Shown piece by piece: positions 1-9,352 of a DNA stretch of 64,000 bases (its first letter is position 1; each line of letters starts with the position of its first letter). The position numbers and the translations under genes were made by a program. The stretch comes from Pontibacter korlensis. GTDB taxonomy: Bacteria; Bacteroidota; Bacteroidia; Cytophagales; Hymenobacteraceae. The stretch lies in NCBI RefSeq assembly GCF_000973725.1, contig NZ_CP009621.1:3066001-3130000 (forward strand). Reading direction: 5' to 3'. The notes under the pieces are model-generated. The model worked only from the letters and a program-made list of their open reading frames with translations. It was not told the DNA's origin and ran no database searches.

Positions 1-1
1 T

Positions 2-775
2 CCACATTTTGGCTATAGCTTTTTGCCTGGCCTTTTGTTTGTAGCGCTCATGTGGCTGGTTAGCCTGCTTAGCTACCTAACAGGTGCCGATCTGGGATTT
101 CTGGGTATCATGCCCCGTAGTTTCTTAGGTCTGGTAGGGGTGTTTTTCGGGCCGCTTATACATGGAGGCCTGCTGCACTTACTCTCCAACACCTTCCCGC
201 TGGTCTTGTTATCTGGGCTTATACTTTATATGCACCGGAAAGTGGCCTTACGAGTTATTGTGCTGGTGTATGTGCTGAGCGGGGTGCTTACCTGGCTTAT
301 TGGCCGACAGGCTTACCACATTGGGGCAAGCGGTGTGGTATATGGTTTAGCTGGCTTCCTGCTCTTTAACGGATTCTTAAGGCAAAACCGTGGTGCTATG
401 GCCGTGTCTTTGGCCGTGCTGTTTCTGTACAGTGGCTTGTTCTACGGCCTTTTTCCGGGAGAAGAGCGTGTGTCGTGGGAGGGGCATGTGGCAGGGCTGG
501 TGAGTGGTTTAGTGGCTGCCATAGCCTATGGTGACGGCAATGCCACAGACGATAGAGTGAAGCCTATAGAGCCAGATGTAGTGCAGCGGCATGTAAGCAG
601 TACAGTAGGGCCACATTACCGGCACATGCTCATCAGTTACAGCGTGCAGCCAGACAGCCCTGAAACCAGGTACACTTATACTTTTGATGCCAAGACCATC
701 TCAGCTAAAATGCCAACTCAGGTAGCGGTGACTTCGTCTAAAGAAATGACAAAGTCACGCGCAAAATATGAGTGA
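2..775 (+). CDS. Rhomboid family intramembrane serine protease (5' end outside window)
   Basis: Multipass membrane protease expected to cut transmembrane segments within the inner membrane. The reading frame is open to the first base of the window and the residues before the first possible start (TTG at 23) look like rhomboid sequence (HFGYSF), so the true start lies upstream and the gene is partial. Numbering from that TTG, the catalytic serine is in GASG (Ser103) and the paired histidine is in EGHVAG (His155). The TM2 signature HGGLLHLLSN supplies the oxyanion residues (His47, His52, Asn56). A soluble tail of about 80 residues follows the last membrane segment. The stop overlaps the start of the next gene by 8 bases, which suggests co-translation. 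Family assignment is firm; the substrate is unknown. Confidence 0.9.
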   Translation, partial: PHFGYSFLPGLLFVALMWLVSLLSYLTGADLGFLGIMPRSFLGLVGVFFGPLIHGGLLHLLSNTFPLVLLSGLILYMHRKVALRVIVLVYVLSGVLTWLIGRQAYHIGASGVVYGLAGFLLFNGFLRQNRGAMAVSLAVLFLYSGLFYGLFPGEERVSWEGHVAGLVSGLVAAIAYGDGNATDDRVKPIEPDVVQRHVSSTVGPHYRHMLISYSVQPDSPETRYTYTFDAKTISAKMPTQVAVTSSKEMTKSRAKYE

Positions 776-1559
776 TCATAATAAGAATATACAACAACAC
801 CATCAAGGGGTAAAGGATAAGCATCATCCTGAAAACTCGCACTCTAAGCAGCACAACGCTGACCATCAGCAAGAGGAAGATGTGAAGCAGAGTAAGTGGC
901 CTTTATTTGTAACAGCCATACTTATTGCTGCTTTGGTAGGTTCATACTTTGTATTTCCTGGCTTTCAGGAGGAAGTGAACAAGGGCTGGCAAGTGCTTAC
1001 AAGTGGCGAAGAAAAACGCATCTCGCAATGGGTTAGCCAGTTTGGATTCTGGGGACCTTTTTTTATTGTGATAGCTATGGTCGCCCAGATGTTTCTGCTC
1101 GTGATAAACGTGGTGGCGCTGATGCTGGTAGCCATTATCGCTTATGGGCCTTTTTGGGGCTCAGTAATTGCGGTAAGCGCAGTGGCAGTAGCCTCTACCA
1201 TTGGTTACTGGATAGGGCGCAGTATAGGCGAAGCCGGTGTAAGTAAGTTAATCGGTCAGAAGTCGGAGCAGAAGGTTGCCGGCTTTATGGATCATTATGG
1301 TGTTTGGGCTGTTATCATTGCACGTATATCTCCTTTCCTGTCTAACGATGCCGTCAGCTTTGTGGCAGGTCTGGCAGGCATGGGTTACTTCAGGTTTATA
1401 GGGGCAACGCTAACTGGCATTATACCGCTTACCATACTACTTGCCTGGCTGGGAGAGAACAACGAGCGTCTCAAGAACGGACTTATCTGGGTATCCGCTG
1501 TCAGCTTGGCAATATTCATTGGCTACGTCAGCTATCAAAAGTACATCAAGAAAAAGTAG
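768..1559 (+). CDS. TVP38/TMEM64 (VTT/DedA-superfamily) membrane protein with His-rich N-terminus
   Basis: Inner-membrane protein of 263 residues. Residues 1-42 are hydrophilic and rich in His, Gln and Lys. One membrane segment follows at about 45-65, then a VTT-type domain at about 90-240 with the re-entrant pattern GFWGPF...AYGPFWG and the conserved stretch RISPFLSNDAVSFVAG. DedA/VTT proteins are implicated in lipid scrambling and envelope homeostasis, but the role of this subfamily is not settled. It overlaps the upstream rhomboid gene by 8 bases, so both are probably one unit. The His-rich tail is absent from the core family and could bind metal; that is inference. Confidence 0.8.
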   Translation: MSDHNKNIQQHHQGVKDKHHPENSHSKQHNADHQQEEDVKQSKWPLFVTAILIAALVGSYFVFPGFQEEVNKGWQVLTSGEEKRISQWVSQFGFWGPFFIVIAMVAQMFLLVINVVALMLVAIIAYGPFWGSVIAVSAVAVASTIGYWIGRSIGEAGVSKLIGQKSEQKVAGFMDHYGVWAVIIARISPFLSNDAVSFVAGLAGMGYFRFIGATLTGIIPLTILLAWLGENNERLKNGLIWVSAVSLAIFIGYVSYQKYIKKK

Positions 1560-1636
1560 ACTATACCTATAGTCACAGGTTTGTATTTAGGCAGAATATT
1601 GGTTTATTTAAATGTTCTAACACAATATCTGACCTG

Positions 1637-4600
1637 ATGAATAAGAAGACCTTACTTACGCTACTTTTGGGCGTAAGCTGCACCTTTGCTTTTGCGCAAC
1701 AGCAAGAGGTATATTTTGCCACCAACCCAAGTATAACTCCCAACGCAGAGAACATAATTTTTAGCTACGAAGGCGACATTTGGCAAGTATCGGTCAACGG
1801 TGGTACAGCCGCTCGCCTTACAGGTATGGAGGGTAACGAAACGCGCCCAAAAGTATCGCCAGACGGTAAATGGATTGCTTTTACAGCCACACAGTATGGC
1901 AACCAGGATGTGTACGTAATGCCAGTCGGTGGCGGCGAAATAAAGCAGCTTACCTTTCACGAAGGTGCTGATGAGGTGGAATCCTGGAGCTGGGACTCTA
2001 ATACTATTTACTTTACCTCAGACCGATACAATCGCTATGCGTCTTATAAAGTTAGTCGTGAGGGAGGTACGCCACACCGTATGTTCCCGCATTACTTCCA
2101 GACGGTGCACAATGTGGCCGAACACCCAACTAGTGGCGAAATCTTCTTTGATGAGAGCTGGGAGAGCAAAACCTTTGTACAGCGCAAAGGCTACAAAGGC
2201 GCCTATAACCCTGATGTGCAGTCTTACAACCTGAAGACCGGCGAGTATAAGCACTATACTGATTATGAGGGTAAGGACTTCTGGATAACAATAGACAGCA
2301 AAGGTAATTTATACTTTGTTTCAGACGAGGCTAACGGAGAGTATAACCTCTATACCTTCCGGGATGGTAAAAAGACACAACTAACCAGCTTCGATACTTC
2401 GGTAAAGTGGCCACAGGTAAGCGCCAACGGAGAAAAAGTTGTTTTTGAAAAAGACTACCAACTGCATGTATACGATGTAGCCTCTGGCAAAACACAGAAG
2501 GTACAGGTAAATGCCATCAGCAACAACACACTTGAGAAGGCAAAAGACTTCAAAGTAGCTGGCCATATCACCAATTTTGATGTGTCGGCAGACAACAAGA
2601 AACTGGCCTTTGTATCGAGGGGCAGGCTGTTTGTATCGGATGTAAAGGGTAAGTATGTGCGTGAGCTGCCAACCAAGGCTACAGAAAGCGTGCGCGAGGT
2701 AAAATGGCTGGCTGATAACAAGCGCGTACTGTATAGCCAGAGTGTAAACGGCTATTACAATTGGTTTGTGATAGCAGCAGATGGTAGCTCACCAGAAAAG
2801 CAGCTGACCAATGAACAGCAGAATAGCCGTGATCTGGTGCTAAGCAAAGACCGCAGCCAAGGCGTGTACTATAGTGGCCGTAACCAGGTGAAGCTTATTG
2901 ACCTGACGATGCTTAAGACCAAAACACTGGTTGAGGACGAGCTTTGGGGCTTCCAGAACTCTACTCCGGGATTTTCTCCCGACGGTCAGTATGTAGTATT
3001 TACAGCACACCGCAACTTCGAGGAAGACATCTTTATTCATCAGGTAGCGACCGGAAAAACCTATAACCTCACCAATACAGGTGTTTCGGAGAGAGACCCA
3101 TTCTGGTCACCAGACGGTAAGTACATCTACTTTACCACCGACCGCACCAGCCCAAGCTACCCGTACGGCATGAAGGACCCGGACCTGTACCGCTTGGCGC
3201 TGCACAAGGTTGAAGAGCCATACCGCTCTGATAAATATAACGAGCTCTTTAAGGAGGAGCCAAAGGCTGAGGAAAAGAAAGACAGCAAGGGCAAAAAAGG
3301 TAGCAAGGAGAACGTAGTAGAAAAGCCAGCACCAGTCATAACCTTAGACCTTGCTGATTTGCAGGACCGTTGGGAGCGTGTCGCCGAGAGCTTCGGCAGC
3401 CAGGGCAGTCCTTACGTGTTGCAAAAGGACGATAAAACCACTGTTCTCTTTGCCTCTGACCATGTAGATGGCAAAAGCAACATCTGGAAGTATACCACCA
3501 GCCCATTTGAAGAAGCCAAAACTGAGAAAATAGAAGGGGCCGCGACAAGGTCGGTTAACTTAGCCACGGCAGATGGCACGCACTACATGCTGGTAGGCGG
3601 CAACATCAGCACCCTAAGCCTGGATAAGAATAAACTGGAGAAGGTAGAAATCGACCATACCTTCCACAAAAACCTGAAAGAGGAGTTTAACCAGATGTTC
3701 TACGAGGTATGGGCAGGGATGGAGGAAAACTTCTATGACGAAAGCTTCCATGATGTGGACTGGGTGAAAAAGAAAGAAACTTACGCCAAGCTGCTTCCTT
3801 ACCTGGGCAACCGTAACGATCTGCGCATACTGCTTAACGACTTGCTCGGTGAACTGAACTCATCGCACCTGGGCTTTACCTCTACTGGCTCTGAGGAGCA
3901 GTCTTACTACAAAACCCGCTCGCTGGCTACAGGTTTGCTGTTTGAAGAAGACAAGCCTTACCAGGTGAAAGAGGTAGTTCGCAAAGGTGTACTGGACGTG
4001 CAGAATAGACAGGTGCAACCAGGCGATGTGCTGGTGAAAGTTAATGGCCAGGCCGTAGACCAGCGCACAAACCGGGAGTCATACTTCGTGAAGCCATCCC
4101 TGCAGGAGGAAGTGGAGCTGACATTTGCCCGTGGCGGGAAACAGTTTGCTGTAAAAGTGCACCCAGAGAGCTACACCAACCAACGCACCGATCTGTACGA
4201 TCAGTGGGTAGATCACAACCAGAAGTATGTAGACGATGCATCAGGTAAAAAGATAGCCTATGTACACATGAAGGACATGAGTGGCAGCTCTCTGGAGAAG
4301 TTCCTGATTGAAATGACCTCTGAGGCTTACCAGCGTGAAGCCCTTATTCTGGACCTCCGTTACAATACCGGTGGCAACGTGCATGATGATGTGCTGCGGT
4401 TCCTGGCGCAGAAGCCATACCTTCAGTGGAAGTACCGCGGCGGATCTTTGACTAACCAGCCAAACTTTACGCCTTCTGCTGGTCAAATTGTGCTGCTGAT
4501 AAATGAGCAGACACTTAGCGACGGCGAAATGACAGCCACAGGCTTCAGACAGCTGGGATTAGGTAAAATCATTGGTACTGACACCTACCGCTGGATTATC

Positions 4601-4810
4601 TTCACCTCTGGCAAGTCACTGGTTGATGGGTCTTTTTTCCGCCTGCCGTCGTGGGGCTGCTATACTTTGGATGGCAAAAACATAGAGAAAACAGGCGTAG
4701 AGCCGGATATCTATATCAAAACCACTTTCAAGGATAGACTAGAAAATAAAGACCCGCAGTTGGAGCGTGCTGTGCAGGAAATACTAACTACTGCACAAGT
4801 AAAGCGCTAG
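1637..4810 (+). CDS. Secreted tricorn-like protease, S41 family
   Basis: Large periplasmic or exported peptidase of 1057 residues, close in length to archaeal tricorn (about 1070). A signal peptide covers residues 1-20, with cleavage after TFAFA. A WD40/PD40-type beta-propeller occupies about 25-520, with repeats of the form SPDGKWIAF and SPDGKYIYF. A Lys/Glu-rich linker lies near 535-560. The C-terminal half has a tricorn core, a PDZ-like domain (about 770-850) and an S41 peptidase domain (about 860-1040). The nucleophile is Ser961 in TLSDGE. Ser743-His744 in NSSHLG matches the Ser-His pair of tricorn. Such proteins degrade peptides after a primary protease. A strong terminator follows, so the gene is probably monocistronic. 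Confidence 0.9.
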   Translation: MNKKTLLTLLLGVSCTFAFAQQQEVYFATNPSITPNAENIIFSYEGDIWQVSVNGGTAARLTGMEGNETRPKVSPDGKWIAFTATQYGNQDVYVMPVGGGEIKQLTFHEGADEVESWSWDSNTIYFTSDRYNRYASYKVSREGGTPHRMFPHYFQTVHNVAEHPTSGEIFFDESWESKTFVQRKGYKGAYNPDVQSYNLKTGEYKHYTDYEGKDFWITIDSKGNLYFVSDEANGEYNLYTFRDGKKTQLTSFDTSVKWPQVSANGEKVVFEKDYQLHVYDVASGKTQKVQVNAISNNTLEKAKDFKVAGHITNFDVSADNKKLAFVSRGRLFVSDVKGKYVRELPTKATESVREVKWLADNKRVLYSQSVNGYYNWFVIAADGSSPEKQLTNEQQNSRDLVLSKDRSQGVYYSGRNQVKLIDLTMLKTKTLVEDELWGFQNSTPGFSPDGQYVVFTAHRNFEEDIFIHQVATGKTYNLTNTGVSERDPFWSPDGKYIYFTTDRTSPSYPYGMKDPDLYRLALHKVEEPYRSDKYNELFKEEPKAEEKKDSKGKKGSKENVVEKPAPVITLDLADLQDRWERVAESFGSQGSPYVLQKDDKTTVLFASDHVDGKSNIWKYTTSPFEEAKTEKIEGAATRSVNLATADGTHYMLVGGNISTLSLDKNKLEKVEIDHTFHKNLKEEFNQMFYEVWAGMEENFYDESFHDVDWVKKKETYAKLLPYLGNRNDLRILLNDLLGELNSSHLGFTSTGSEEQSYYKTRSLATGLLFEEDKPYQVKEVVRKGVLDVQNRQVQPGDVLVKVNGQAVDQRTNRESYFVKPSLQEEVELTFARGGKQFAVKVHPESYTNQRTDLYDQWVDHNQKYVDDASGKKIAYVHMKDMSGSSLEKFLIEMTSEAYQREALILDLRYNTGGNVHDDVLRFLAQKPYLQWKYRGGSLTNQPNFTPSAGQIVLLINEQTLSDGEMTATGFRQLGLGKIIGTDTYRWIIFTSGKSLVDGSFFRLPSWGCYTLDGKNIEKTGVEPDIYIKTTFKDRLENKDPQLERAVQEILTTAQVKR

Positions 4811-4841
4811 CTTATAAGTAGAATCATTATCGTAAATACTT

Positions 4842-4881
4842 AGAAGAGACAGGCTGTTTCTACAGCCTGTCTCTTCTGTTT
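4842..4881 (+). terminator. Intrinsic terminator after the tricorn gene
   Basis: Perfect 16-bp stem (4842-4857 with 4862-4877), 4-base loop TTCT, then GTTTT. It lies 31 bases past the protease stop codon. Confidence 0.85.
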
Positions 4882-4971
4882 TACAAGGAAAAATTTTAAA
4901 TATAGGGGCTAAAACCTGAAGCAGCAATCGGCTTAAGGATAGCTTACTGATCAGCCTGCTAACCAAGTATA

Positions 4972-5013
4972 TTACTAATTTTTAATATTAATATTTATAT
5001 TAAAAATTAGTAA
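4972..5013. repeat. 17-bp perfect AT-rich inverted repeat
   Basis: Arms 4972-4988 and 4997-5013 are perfect reverse complements separated by 8 bases. The arms contain only two G/C pairs. It is not followed by a T-tract on either strand, so it is a poor terminator. It could be a protein-binding palindrome, a cruciform site or a relic of a mobile miniature element. Confidence 0.75.
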
Positions 5014-5148
5014 AATTATAATGCAGGTGATTTTCCATTAAAAAGCCCTTCCCAATATTTTAAACCTAGTAAGCAAAACCATTCCCAGAAACTGTCGTTT
5101 AAGCCTGTTATTATTTAGGAAATCGATGTTTCACGAAAAGGACTGCTT

Positions 5149-5649
5149 ATGTTTAGAGTTAAATTACTCGCAGCCATGTTCTATGTCATCATAGCTATGG
5201 CTGAGGAATTTTCCTCATTAAAGGCTGAATCTCCCGCTACGAAAGTCGAAGAACAACCTCTTGATTGGGAACCCTTAGAAACCAGTCAACCTGCCACTAG
5301 TACCGAATCTAACCACACGCTTACTGTATCTGCCTCCATATACCACCCCGAGCCTAACCAAACCGACGCTACACCCTACATTACGGCAGATGGCTCCCGC
5401 ATCAACAAGAAAGATCCCAAAAAGCACCGCTGGATTGCCGTATCGCGCGACCTGCACAGCAAGTGGGGCGGCAATGTCGAGTTTGGAGACTCGCTTTGGG
5501 TAACGGGCATCTCCGATGAACTGGATGGCCTGTATGTAGTGCGGGATGTGATGAACCGCCGCATGCGAAACAAAATCGACATACTTGTTGGTAAAGACGA
5601 TCCCATTATGGGCCGCTGGGACAATGTGCAGATCGCTAAGGTAGAGTAA
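5149..5649 (+). CDS. 3D-domain protein (RlpA/MltA-like double-psi barrel), exported
   Basis: Protein of 166 residues. An N-terminal hydrophobic segment (about 3-18) probably directs export. A low-complexity Thr/Ser/Pro linker follows, then a 3D domain from about 58 to the end. Diagnostic parts are YITADGS, AVSRDL, FGDSLWV, GLYVVRDVMN and KIDILV, which carry the conserved aspartates and the IDI/IDL ending of the family. Related domains sit in cell-wall lytic proteins and bind or cut peptidoglycan. The copy here has no other domain, as in many Bacteroidota homologues. The start is ATG at 5149. Flanking genes are functionally unrelated. Confidence 0.75.
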   Translation: MFRVKLLAAMFYVIIAMAEEFSSLKAESPATKVEEQPLDWEPLETSQPATSTESNHTLTVSASIYHPEPNQTDATPYITADGSRINKKDPKKHRWIAVSRDLHSKWGGNVEFGDSLWVTGISDELDGLYVVRDVMNRRMRNKIDILVGKDDPIMGRWDNVQIAKVE

Positions 5650-5733
5650 GCTGCCAAACGAAGTACCAATATGCCCGTACCCTATGCAGAAAAGAAGGTG
5701 CTACCACTAGTGTAGTGACTATAACAATCCTGT

Positions 5734-6579
5734 ATGGGTAAAAAGAACGTGCGAAAGGGGGCTGAAAAGCGCCTGCTTGACAGGGAACGCTATGAACTAC
5801 TTAACAGGCTGCAGGATGCCTTGGAACTGCCAATGGTGGTGTTGGGCCTGATATGGCTGGTACTGTTGGTGGTGGAGTTTATATGGACGCTAAACCCGGT
5901 GCTGGCGCTCATCAGCAACATCATCTGGATCCTGTTTATACTTGACTTCATCGTCAAGTTTATACTTGCGCCACAGAAGCTGGCTTTTCTGCGCCGCAAC
6001 GTCATCACCACAATCTCACTGGCTGTTCCTGCACTTCGCCTGCTCCGCATAACCCGTGCCTTTAGGTTAATCAGTACAGTTCGGGCTGCACGGGGGCTGA
6101 GGCTGGTAAAAGTGGTTGGCTCCATTAACCGAGGCATGCGAAGCTTGGGCAAAGCTATGAAGCGGCGTGCTTTTGGTTATGTTCTGGCGCTGACAGTGGT
6201 GGTTATAGCGGCAGGCTCGGCAGGCATGTATGCTTTTGAGAATACCTATGGCCTGAAGACCTTTGGTGACGCTTTATGGTGGACGGTGATGCTGCTCACC
6301 TCTATAGGTAGCGACTATTTTCCGGTTACACCCGAAGGGCGCATTTTGTGCCTGTTGCTGGCTTTATACGGTTTTGCCGTGTTTGGCTACTTTACAGCTA
6401 CGCTAGCCACTTTCTTTATAGACCGCGATGCTGCCAGCCAGGAGGCTGAAATGGCCGGAGCACGTCAGGTAAAGGCTTTGCAACACGAGATTCAGATGCT
6501 TCGGGCAGAAATGCAGGCTGTACTGCAGCAAAAGAGAGGTGGAGCAGATGCTGCTAATCCTAAACCTCCTGAAGTATAA
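5734..6579 (+). CDS. Voltage-gated potassium-channel-like ion transporter with atypical filter
   Basis: Six-transmembrane ion channel subunit of 281 residues. S1-S3 span about 32-80. S4 carries arginines every third residue (Arg102, 105, 108, 111), the voltage-sensor pattern, and more basic residues continue to about 126. A pore loop (180-200) between S5 and S6 reads TSIGSDYFP at 189-197, where potassium channels have TVGYGD. The cytoplasmic C-terminus (about 232-270) is a predicted coiled coil rich in Glu, Gln and Ala, probably for oligomerisation. The fold assignment is strong. Ion selectivity is uncertain because the signature filter tyrosine-glycine is missing. Confidence 0.85.
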   Translation: MGKKNVRKGAEKRLLDRERYELLNRLQDALELPMVVLGLIWLVLLVVEFIWTLNPVLALISNIIWILFILDFIVKFILAPQKLAFLRRNVITTISLAVPALRLLRITRAFRLISTVRAARGLRLVKVVGSINRGMRSLGKAMKRRAFGYVLALTVVVIAAGSAGMYAFENTYGLKTFGDALWWTVMLLTSIGSDYFPVTPEGRILCLLLALYGFAVFGYFTATLATFFIDRDAASQEAEMAGARQVKALQHEIQMLRAEMQAVLQQKRGGADAANPKPPEV

Positions 6580-6642
6580 GTATAGCTTTGGTAGCTGCTG
6601 TATATTCGCTATTTTAGGTTTTCCTACTAAAGTTTACCAGAG

Positions 6643-7206
6643 ATGATAACATACAAAGAAGCGAAAACCATACTACACAGCATGACCAAGGGCGATAGCC
6701 TTCTACGCCATGCCCGCACCGTAGAACTAGTAATGCGAGCTTATGCAGCTAAACTAGGCGAGAACGAGGAGCAGTGGGGGATAACAGGTCTACTGCATGA
6801 TGCCGACTACGAAGCTTATCCAGACCAGCACCCTAACGTAATTGTGAACCAGTTGCGTGAGCGAGGGGAGGAGGAGATTGCCTATGCAATTTCGGCTCAT
6901 TATACAAAGTGGGGCGTGCCTTGCAATTCGCTGCTGGACAAAGCGCTGCTTGCCTGTGATGAGATTACCGGGTTTGTTGTAGCCTGTGCGCAGGTACGCC
7001 CAACCCGATTGCAGGGGCTGGAGGCAAAATCGGTAGTGAAAAAACTGGGGCAAAAGAGTTTTGCCGCCTCCGTAGACCGTGAAGAGGTGAGGCTAGGTGC
7101 TGAAATGTTCGGTGTAGACATGAAAGAGCACATCAGCTTTATTATTGAAGTACTGCAGCAGCACCAGCAAGAGCTACAACTGCAGCCGCAGGAAGCACAA
7201 GCTTAA
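6643..7206 (+). CDS. HD-domain protein (putative metal-dependent phosphohydrolase)
   Basis: Cytoplasmic protein of 187 residues. The HD core runs from about 18 to 120, with RHA (His23), the metal-binding LLHD (His52-Asp53) and a later His in ISAHYTKWG. This matches the HDIG-type family common in Bacteroidota and Firmicutes, whose substrates are mostly unknown (nucleotides or phosphoesters). A Gln-rich tail ends the protein. A strong terminator follows at 7235-7265, so the gene ends its transcript. Confidence 0.8.
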   Translation: MITYKEAKTILHSMTKGDSLLRHARTVELVMRAYAAKLGENEEQWGITGLLHDADYEAYPDQHPNVIVNQLRERGEEEIAYAISAHYTKWGVPCNSLLDKALLACDEITGFVVACAQVRPTRLQGLEAKSVVKKLGQKSFAASVDREEVRLGAEMFGVDMKEHISFIIEVLQQHQQELQLQPQEAQA

Positions 7207-7234
7207 ACTAAAACAACAGCATTTGAGTAGAAGC

Positions 7235-7265
7235 GGCAGCCACAAGTAAAGTGGCTGCCTTTTTT
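7235..7265 (+). terminator. Intrinsic terminator after the HD gene
   Basis: 9-bp perfect stem (7235-7243 with 7251-7259), 7-base loop, then six T. Confidence 0.9.
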
Positions 7266-7349
7266 ATTACCCGTTCTAGACTACAGAACACATCCTTGGT
7301 GATAGAGCTAGTCCAGAGGACGAACTAAAAGCACCTAACTAATAAATAG

Positions 7350-7541
7350 CTACAGGGTATAGTCTCTTAAGATCTCGAAGCCTTCTTTATCATCACGTGC
7401 TTCTACTACCTCATCTATAACGAACTGCACTTCCTGCTCTGTCCAGTTTTCTTTTTCGGCAGCTTTTACAAAAATATCCAGGGCCGCAAATCGGGAGCCT
7501 TGTGAGGGTAAAGTGGCTTTAACTTTCTTTCGAATACGCAT
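7350..7541 (-). CDS. Small conserved-looking hypothetical protein (63 aa)
   Basis: Small soluble protein of 63 residues starting at an ATG (7541). It begins with a basic segment ([11 protein letters not shown]) and continues as an amphipathic, acidic helical region ([17 protein letters not shown]). I do not recognise the family. Composition and a clean start support a real gene, and it is the only reading frame that fills this interval. It is convergent with the HD gene across that gene's terminator. No function is proposed. Confidence 0.55.
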   Translation of the reverse strand: MRIRKKVKATLPSQGSRFAALDIFVKAAEKENWTEQEVQFVIDEVVEARDDKEGFEILRDYTL

Positions 7542-7737
7542 AGTTTAGTCTTTCCACAAAACTACGAAACCTGTATGAATAGGTGCTGGCTAATCAGGCA
7601 GAAGCATCCACTAAACAAACTGTTGTCATAACTTTTACTTAAAGAGCATATACACGGTAACTGCTCTTTAAGCTTAACCATTTAGTACCGTGGGCCGTTG
7701 AATTAGCTCGATGTGAAAGCATCCGAACTATACCCGC

Positions 7738-8694
7738 ATGGAGAAAGAGCTATATACTTTTGATGAGCTAAAAAAGCTGGATGAGCTGACTATCATGCAG
7801 TATGCTATCCCGGTTATTGTGCTGTCGGTAGTGGGGGAGTGGCTGTATGGCATTTACAAAAAACGAGATACCTACCATAAGACAGAGTTTATATCTGCAC
7901 TAACCATTGGAGCAGTAAATACCCTGCTGAGCGCTTTGCTGAAAGTATGGCTGTTTGGGATGGCCCTGGCTATTTATAATATGGTGCCATGGGCAATACC
8001 AAGGGGATGGCTGAGCTTTGTTATCTGCTTTGTAGCCATCGACTTTTGCCGCTATTGGGCCCACAGAGTGGCACATGAACAGCGGTTTTGGTGGGCAACA
8101 CATGTTACGCACCATTCTTCGGAACGCATGAACTTCTCTGTCTCCTTCCGCACCGGCTGGACACAGCATATTAAGTTTATCTTCTTCCTGCCAGTGCCGT
8201 TTTTAGGGATAGATCCCTTTACGTTCTTCGTATGCCATCAGGTAGCGGTGCTGTATCAGTTCTTTGTACACACGGAGTTGATCAGGAAGCTTCCCAAGCC
8301 TATCGAGTATATTTTTGTAACACCTTCACACCACCGTGTGCACCATGGGTCTAATCCAGGTTATATTGATAAGAACTATGGTTCTACCTTTATTATCTGG
8401 GATCGCATGTTCAATACTTTTGAGCCGGAGCGTGAGCAGGTAAAGTATGGCCTTACCAAGCCAGTGACCTCATTTAATCCGGTGTACCTGGTCTTTCATG
8501 AGTGGGTGGATATTTGGGAGGACATGAAGCATGCAACGTCCCTGAAGGAGAAATTCAAGATACTTTTTCTACCCCCAGGGGCAGTGGTGACAGAGCACCA
8601 GCGACAACAGCAGGCAGTGGAGCAAACGGTGCATGCTCGTACTGCGCTTGAGCCTGAACTTAGCCATAAGGCTGGCACAATGGAGGTTGGTTAG
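7738..8694 (+). CDS. Sterol desaturase / fatty acid hydroxylase superfamily protein
   Basis: Integral membrane di-iron oxygenase of 318 residues. The three histidine clusters are intact: HRVAH (109-113), HVTHH (122-126) and HHRVHH (198-203). Membrane segments lie at about 22-40, 55-85, 92-105 and 145-180. Family members hydroxylate or desaturate lipids, sterols or carotenoids; the substrate here cannot be read from sequence. The start is the ATG at 7738, and the region before it has no other supported gene. The tail after residue 290 is Gln/Ala-rich and probably disordered. Confidence 0.88.
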   Translation: MEKELYTFDELKKLDELTIMQYAIPVIVLSVVGEWLYGIYKKRDTYHKTEFISALTIGAVNTLLSALLKVWLFGMALAIYNMVPWAIPRGWLSFVICFVAIDFCRYWAHRVAHEQRFWWATHVTHHSSERMNFSVSFRTGWTQHIKFIFFLPVPFLGIDPFTFFVCHQVAVLYQFFVHTELIRKLPKPIEYIFVTPSHHRVHHGSNPGYIDKNYGSTFIIWDRMFNTFEPEREQVKYGLTKPVTSFNPVYLVFHEWVDIWEDMKHATSLKEKFKILFLPPGAVVTEHQRQQQAVEQTVHARTALEPELSHKAGTMEVG

Positions 8695-8714
8695 GCATTG
8701 CCCCAGCAGCGCGC

Positions 8715-9152
8715 TTACTCCTCCTCGTTGAGGAGCCAGTGCAAGGCGCTTTCCTCATCTACAAATGTCTCAAACTGCAATACACGTGCCTCCGGCGTCT
8801 CAGTATCCAGCTTGCATTTCAGGTGCATTGAGTTCAGGTGCAGCATAGAGCCGGCGTCCTCCAGCCGGGCATACTTTAGTAGGGTAGAGTCCTTCATAGC
8901 AGGAATAACATTGGAGATAAGCCAGCTGGCATCTTTCAGGTTCAGGTGGTGTATCGACCTGACATCTGTCAGGAGGTACTTGAGCTTATAAGTGTTGATG
9001 ATGTCGAGTATGCTTAGGTATTTTGCGTGCAGCGCATCAGCTTCCAGATGCTTCCTGCACTTAACATAAAGTATAGAGTTTGTTATGTCTACTTCTATCT
9101 TGTATCGCTCATTGTCTTGTAGAACAACTTTCTTTTCCTGCTCCGATTCCAT
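8715..9152 (-). CDS. Hypothetical protein with STAS/SpoIIAA-like character
   Basis: Cytoplasmic protein of 145 residues from the ATG at 9152; a TTG three codons earlier is less likely. The pattern is a beta strand (ILYVKC), a helix, a strand ending in an aspartate (KYLLTDVRSI), a helix (ASWLISNVIPAM), a short strand, and a final helix (DEESALHWLL). This is the layout of SpoIIAA/STAS-like proteins found in many copies in Bacteroidota. No phosphorylatable Ser typical of anti-sigma antagonists is evident. It is convergent with the hydroxylase gene (20-base gap). Function is unknown; the fold is inferred from pattern only. Confidence 0.6.
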   Translation of the reverse strand: MESEQEKKVVLQDNERYKIEVDITNSILYVKCRKHLEADALHAKYLSILDIINTYKLKYLLTDVRSIHHLNLKDASWLISNVIPAMKDSTLLKYARLEDAGSMLHLNSMHLKCKLDTETPEARVLQFETFVDEESALHWLLNEEE

Positions 9153-9352
9153 CGTACCCAAACGTAATACTGTTCATGTGTGAGAGGCTAAAAGGTGCTG
9201 GTTTATATATGTTTATAATCCGTAATCAGTTGATTAAGAGTTATGAACTTGTCTTAAGATGAGGGCAGAAACAGTATTTGAGGGGACAAGCACACAAATT
9301 TGTTTAGCGAACGATATTGAAGGGTATAGAAAAATTGTACCACTACAAGGCC

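Larger units (their letters stand above)
4811..5148. other. Intergenic region with terminator and AT-rich palindrome
   Basis: No gene is supported here. The region holds the terminator at 4842-4881 and an exceptional AT-only inverted repeat at 4972-5013. About 135 bases then lead to the next gene. I could not identify a convincing Bacteroidota promoter (TTTG/TAnnTTTG). Confidence 0.6.
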
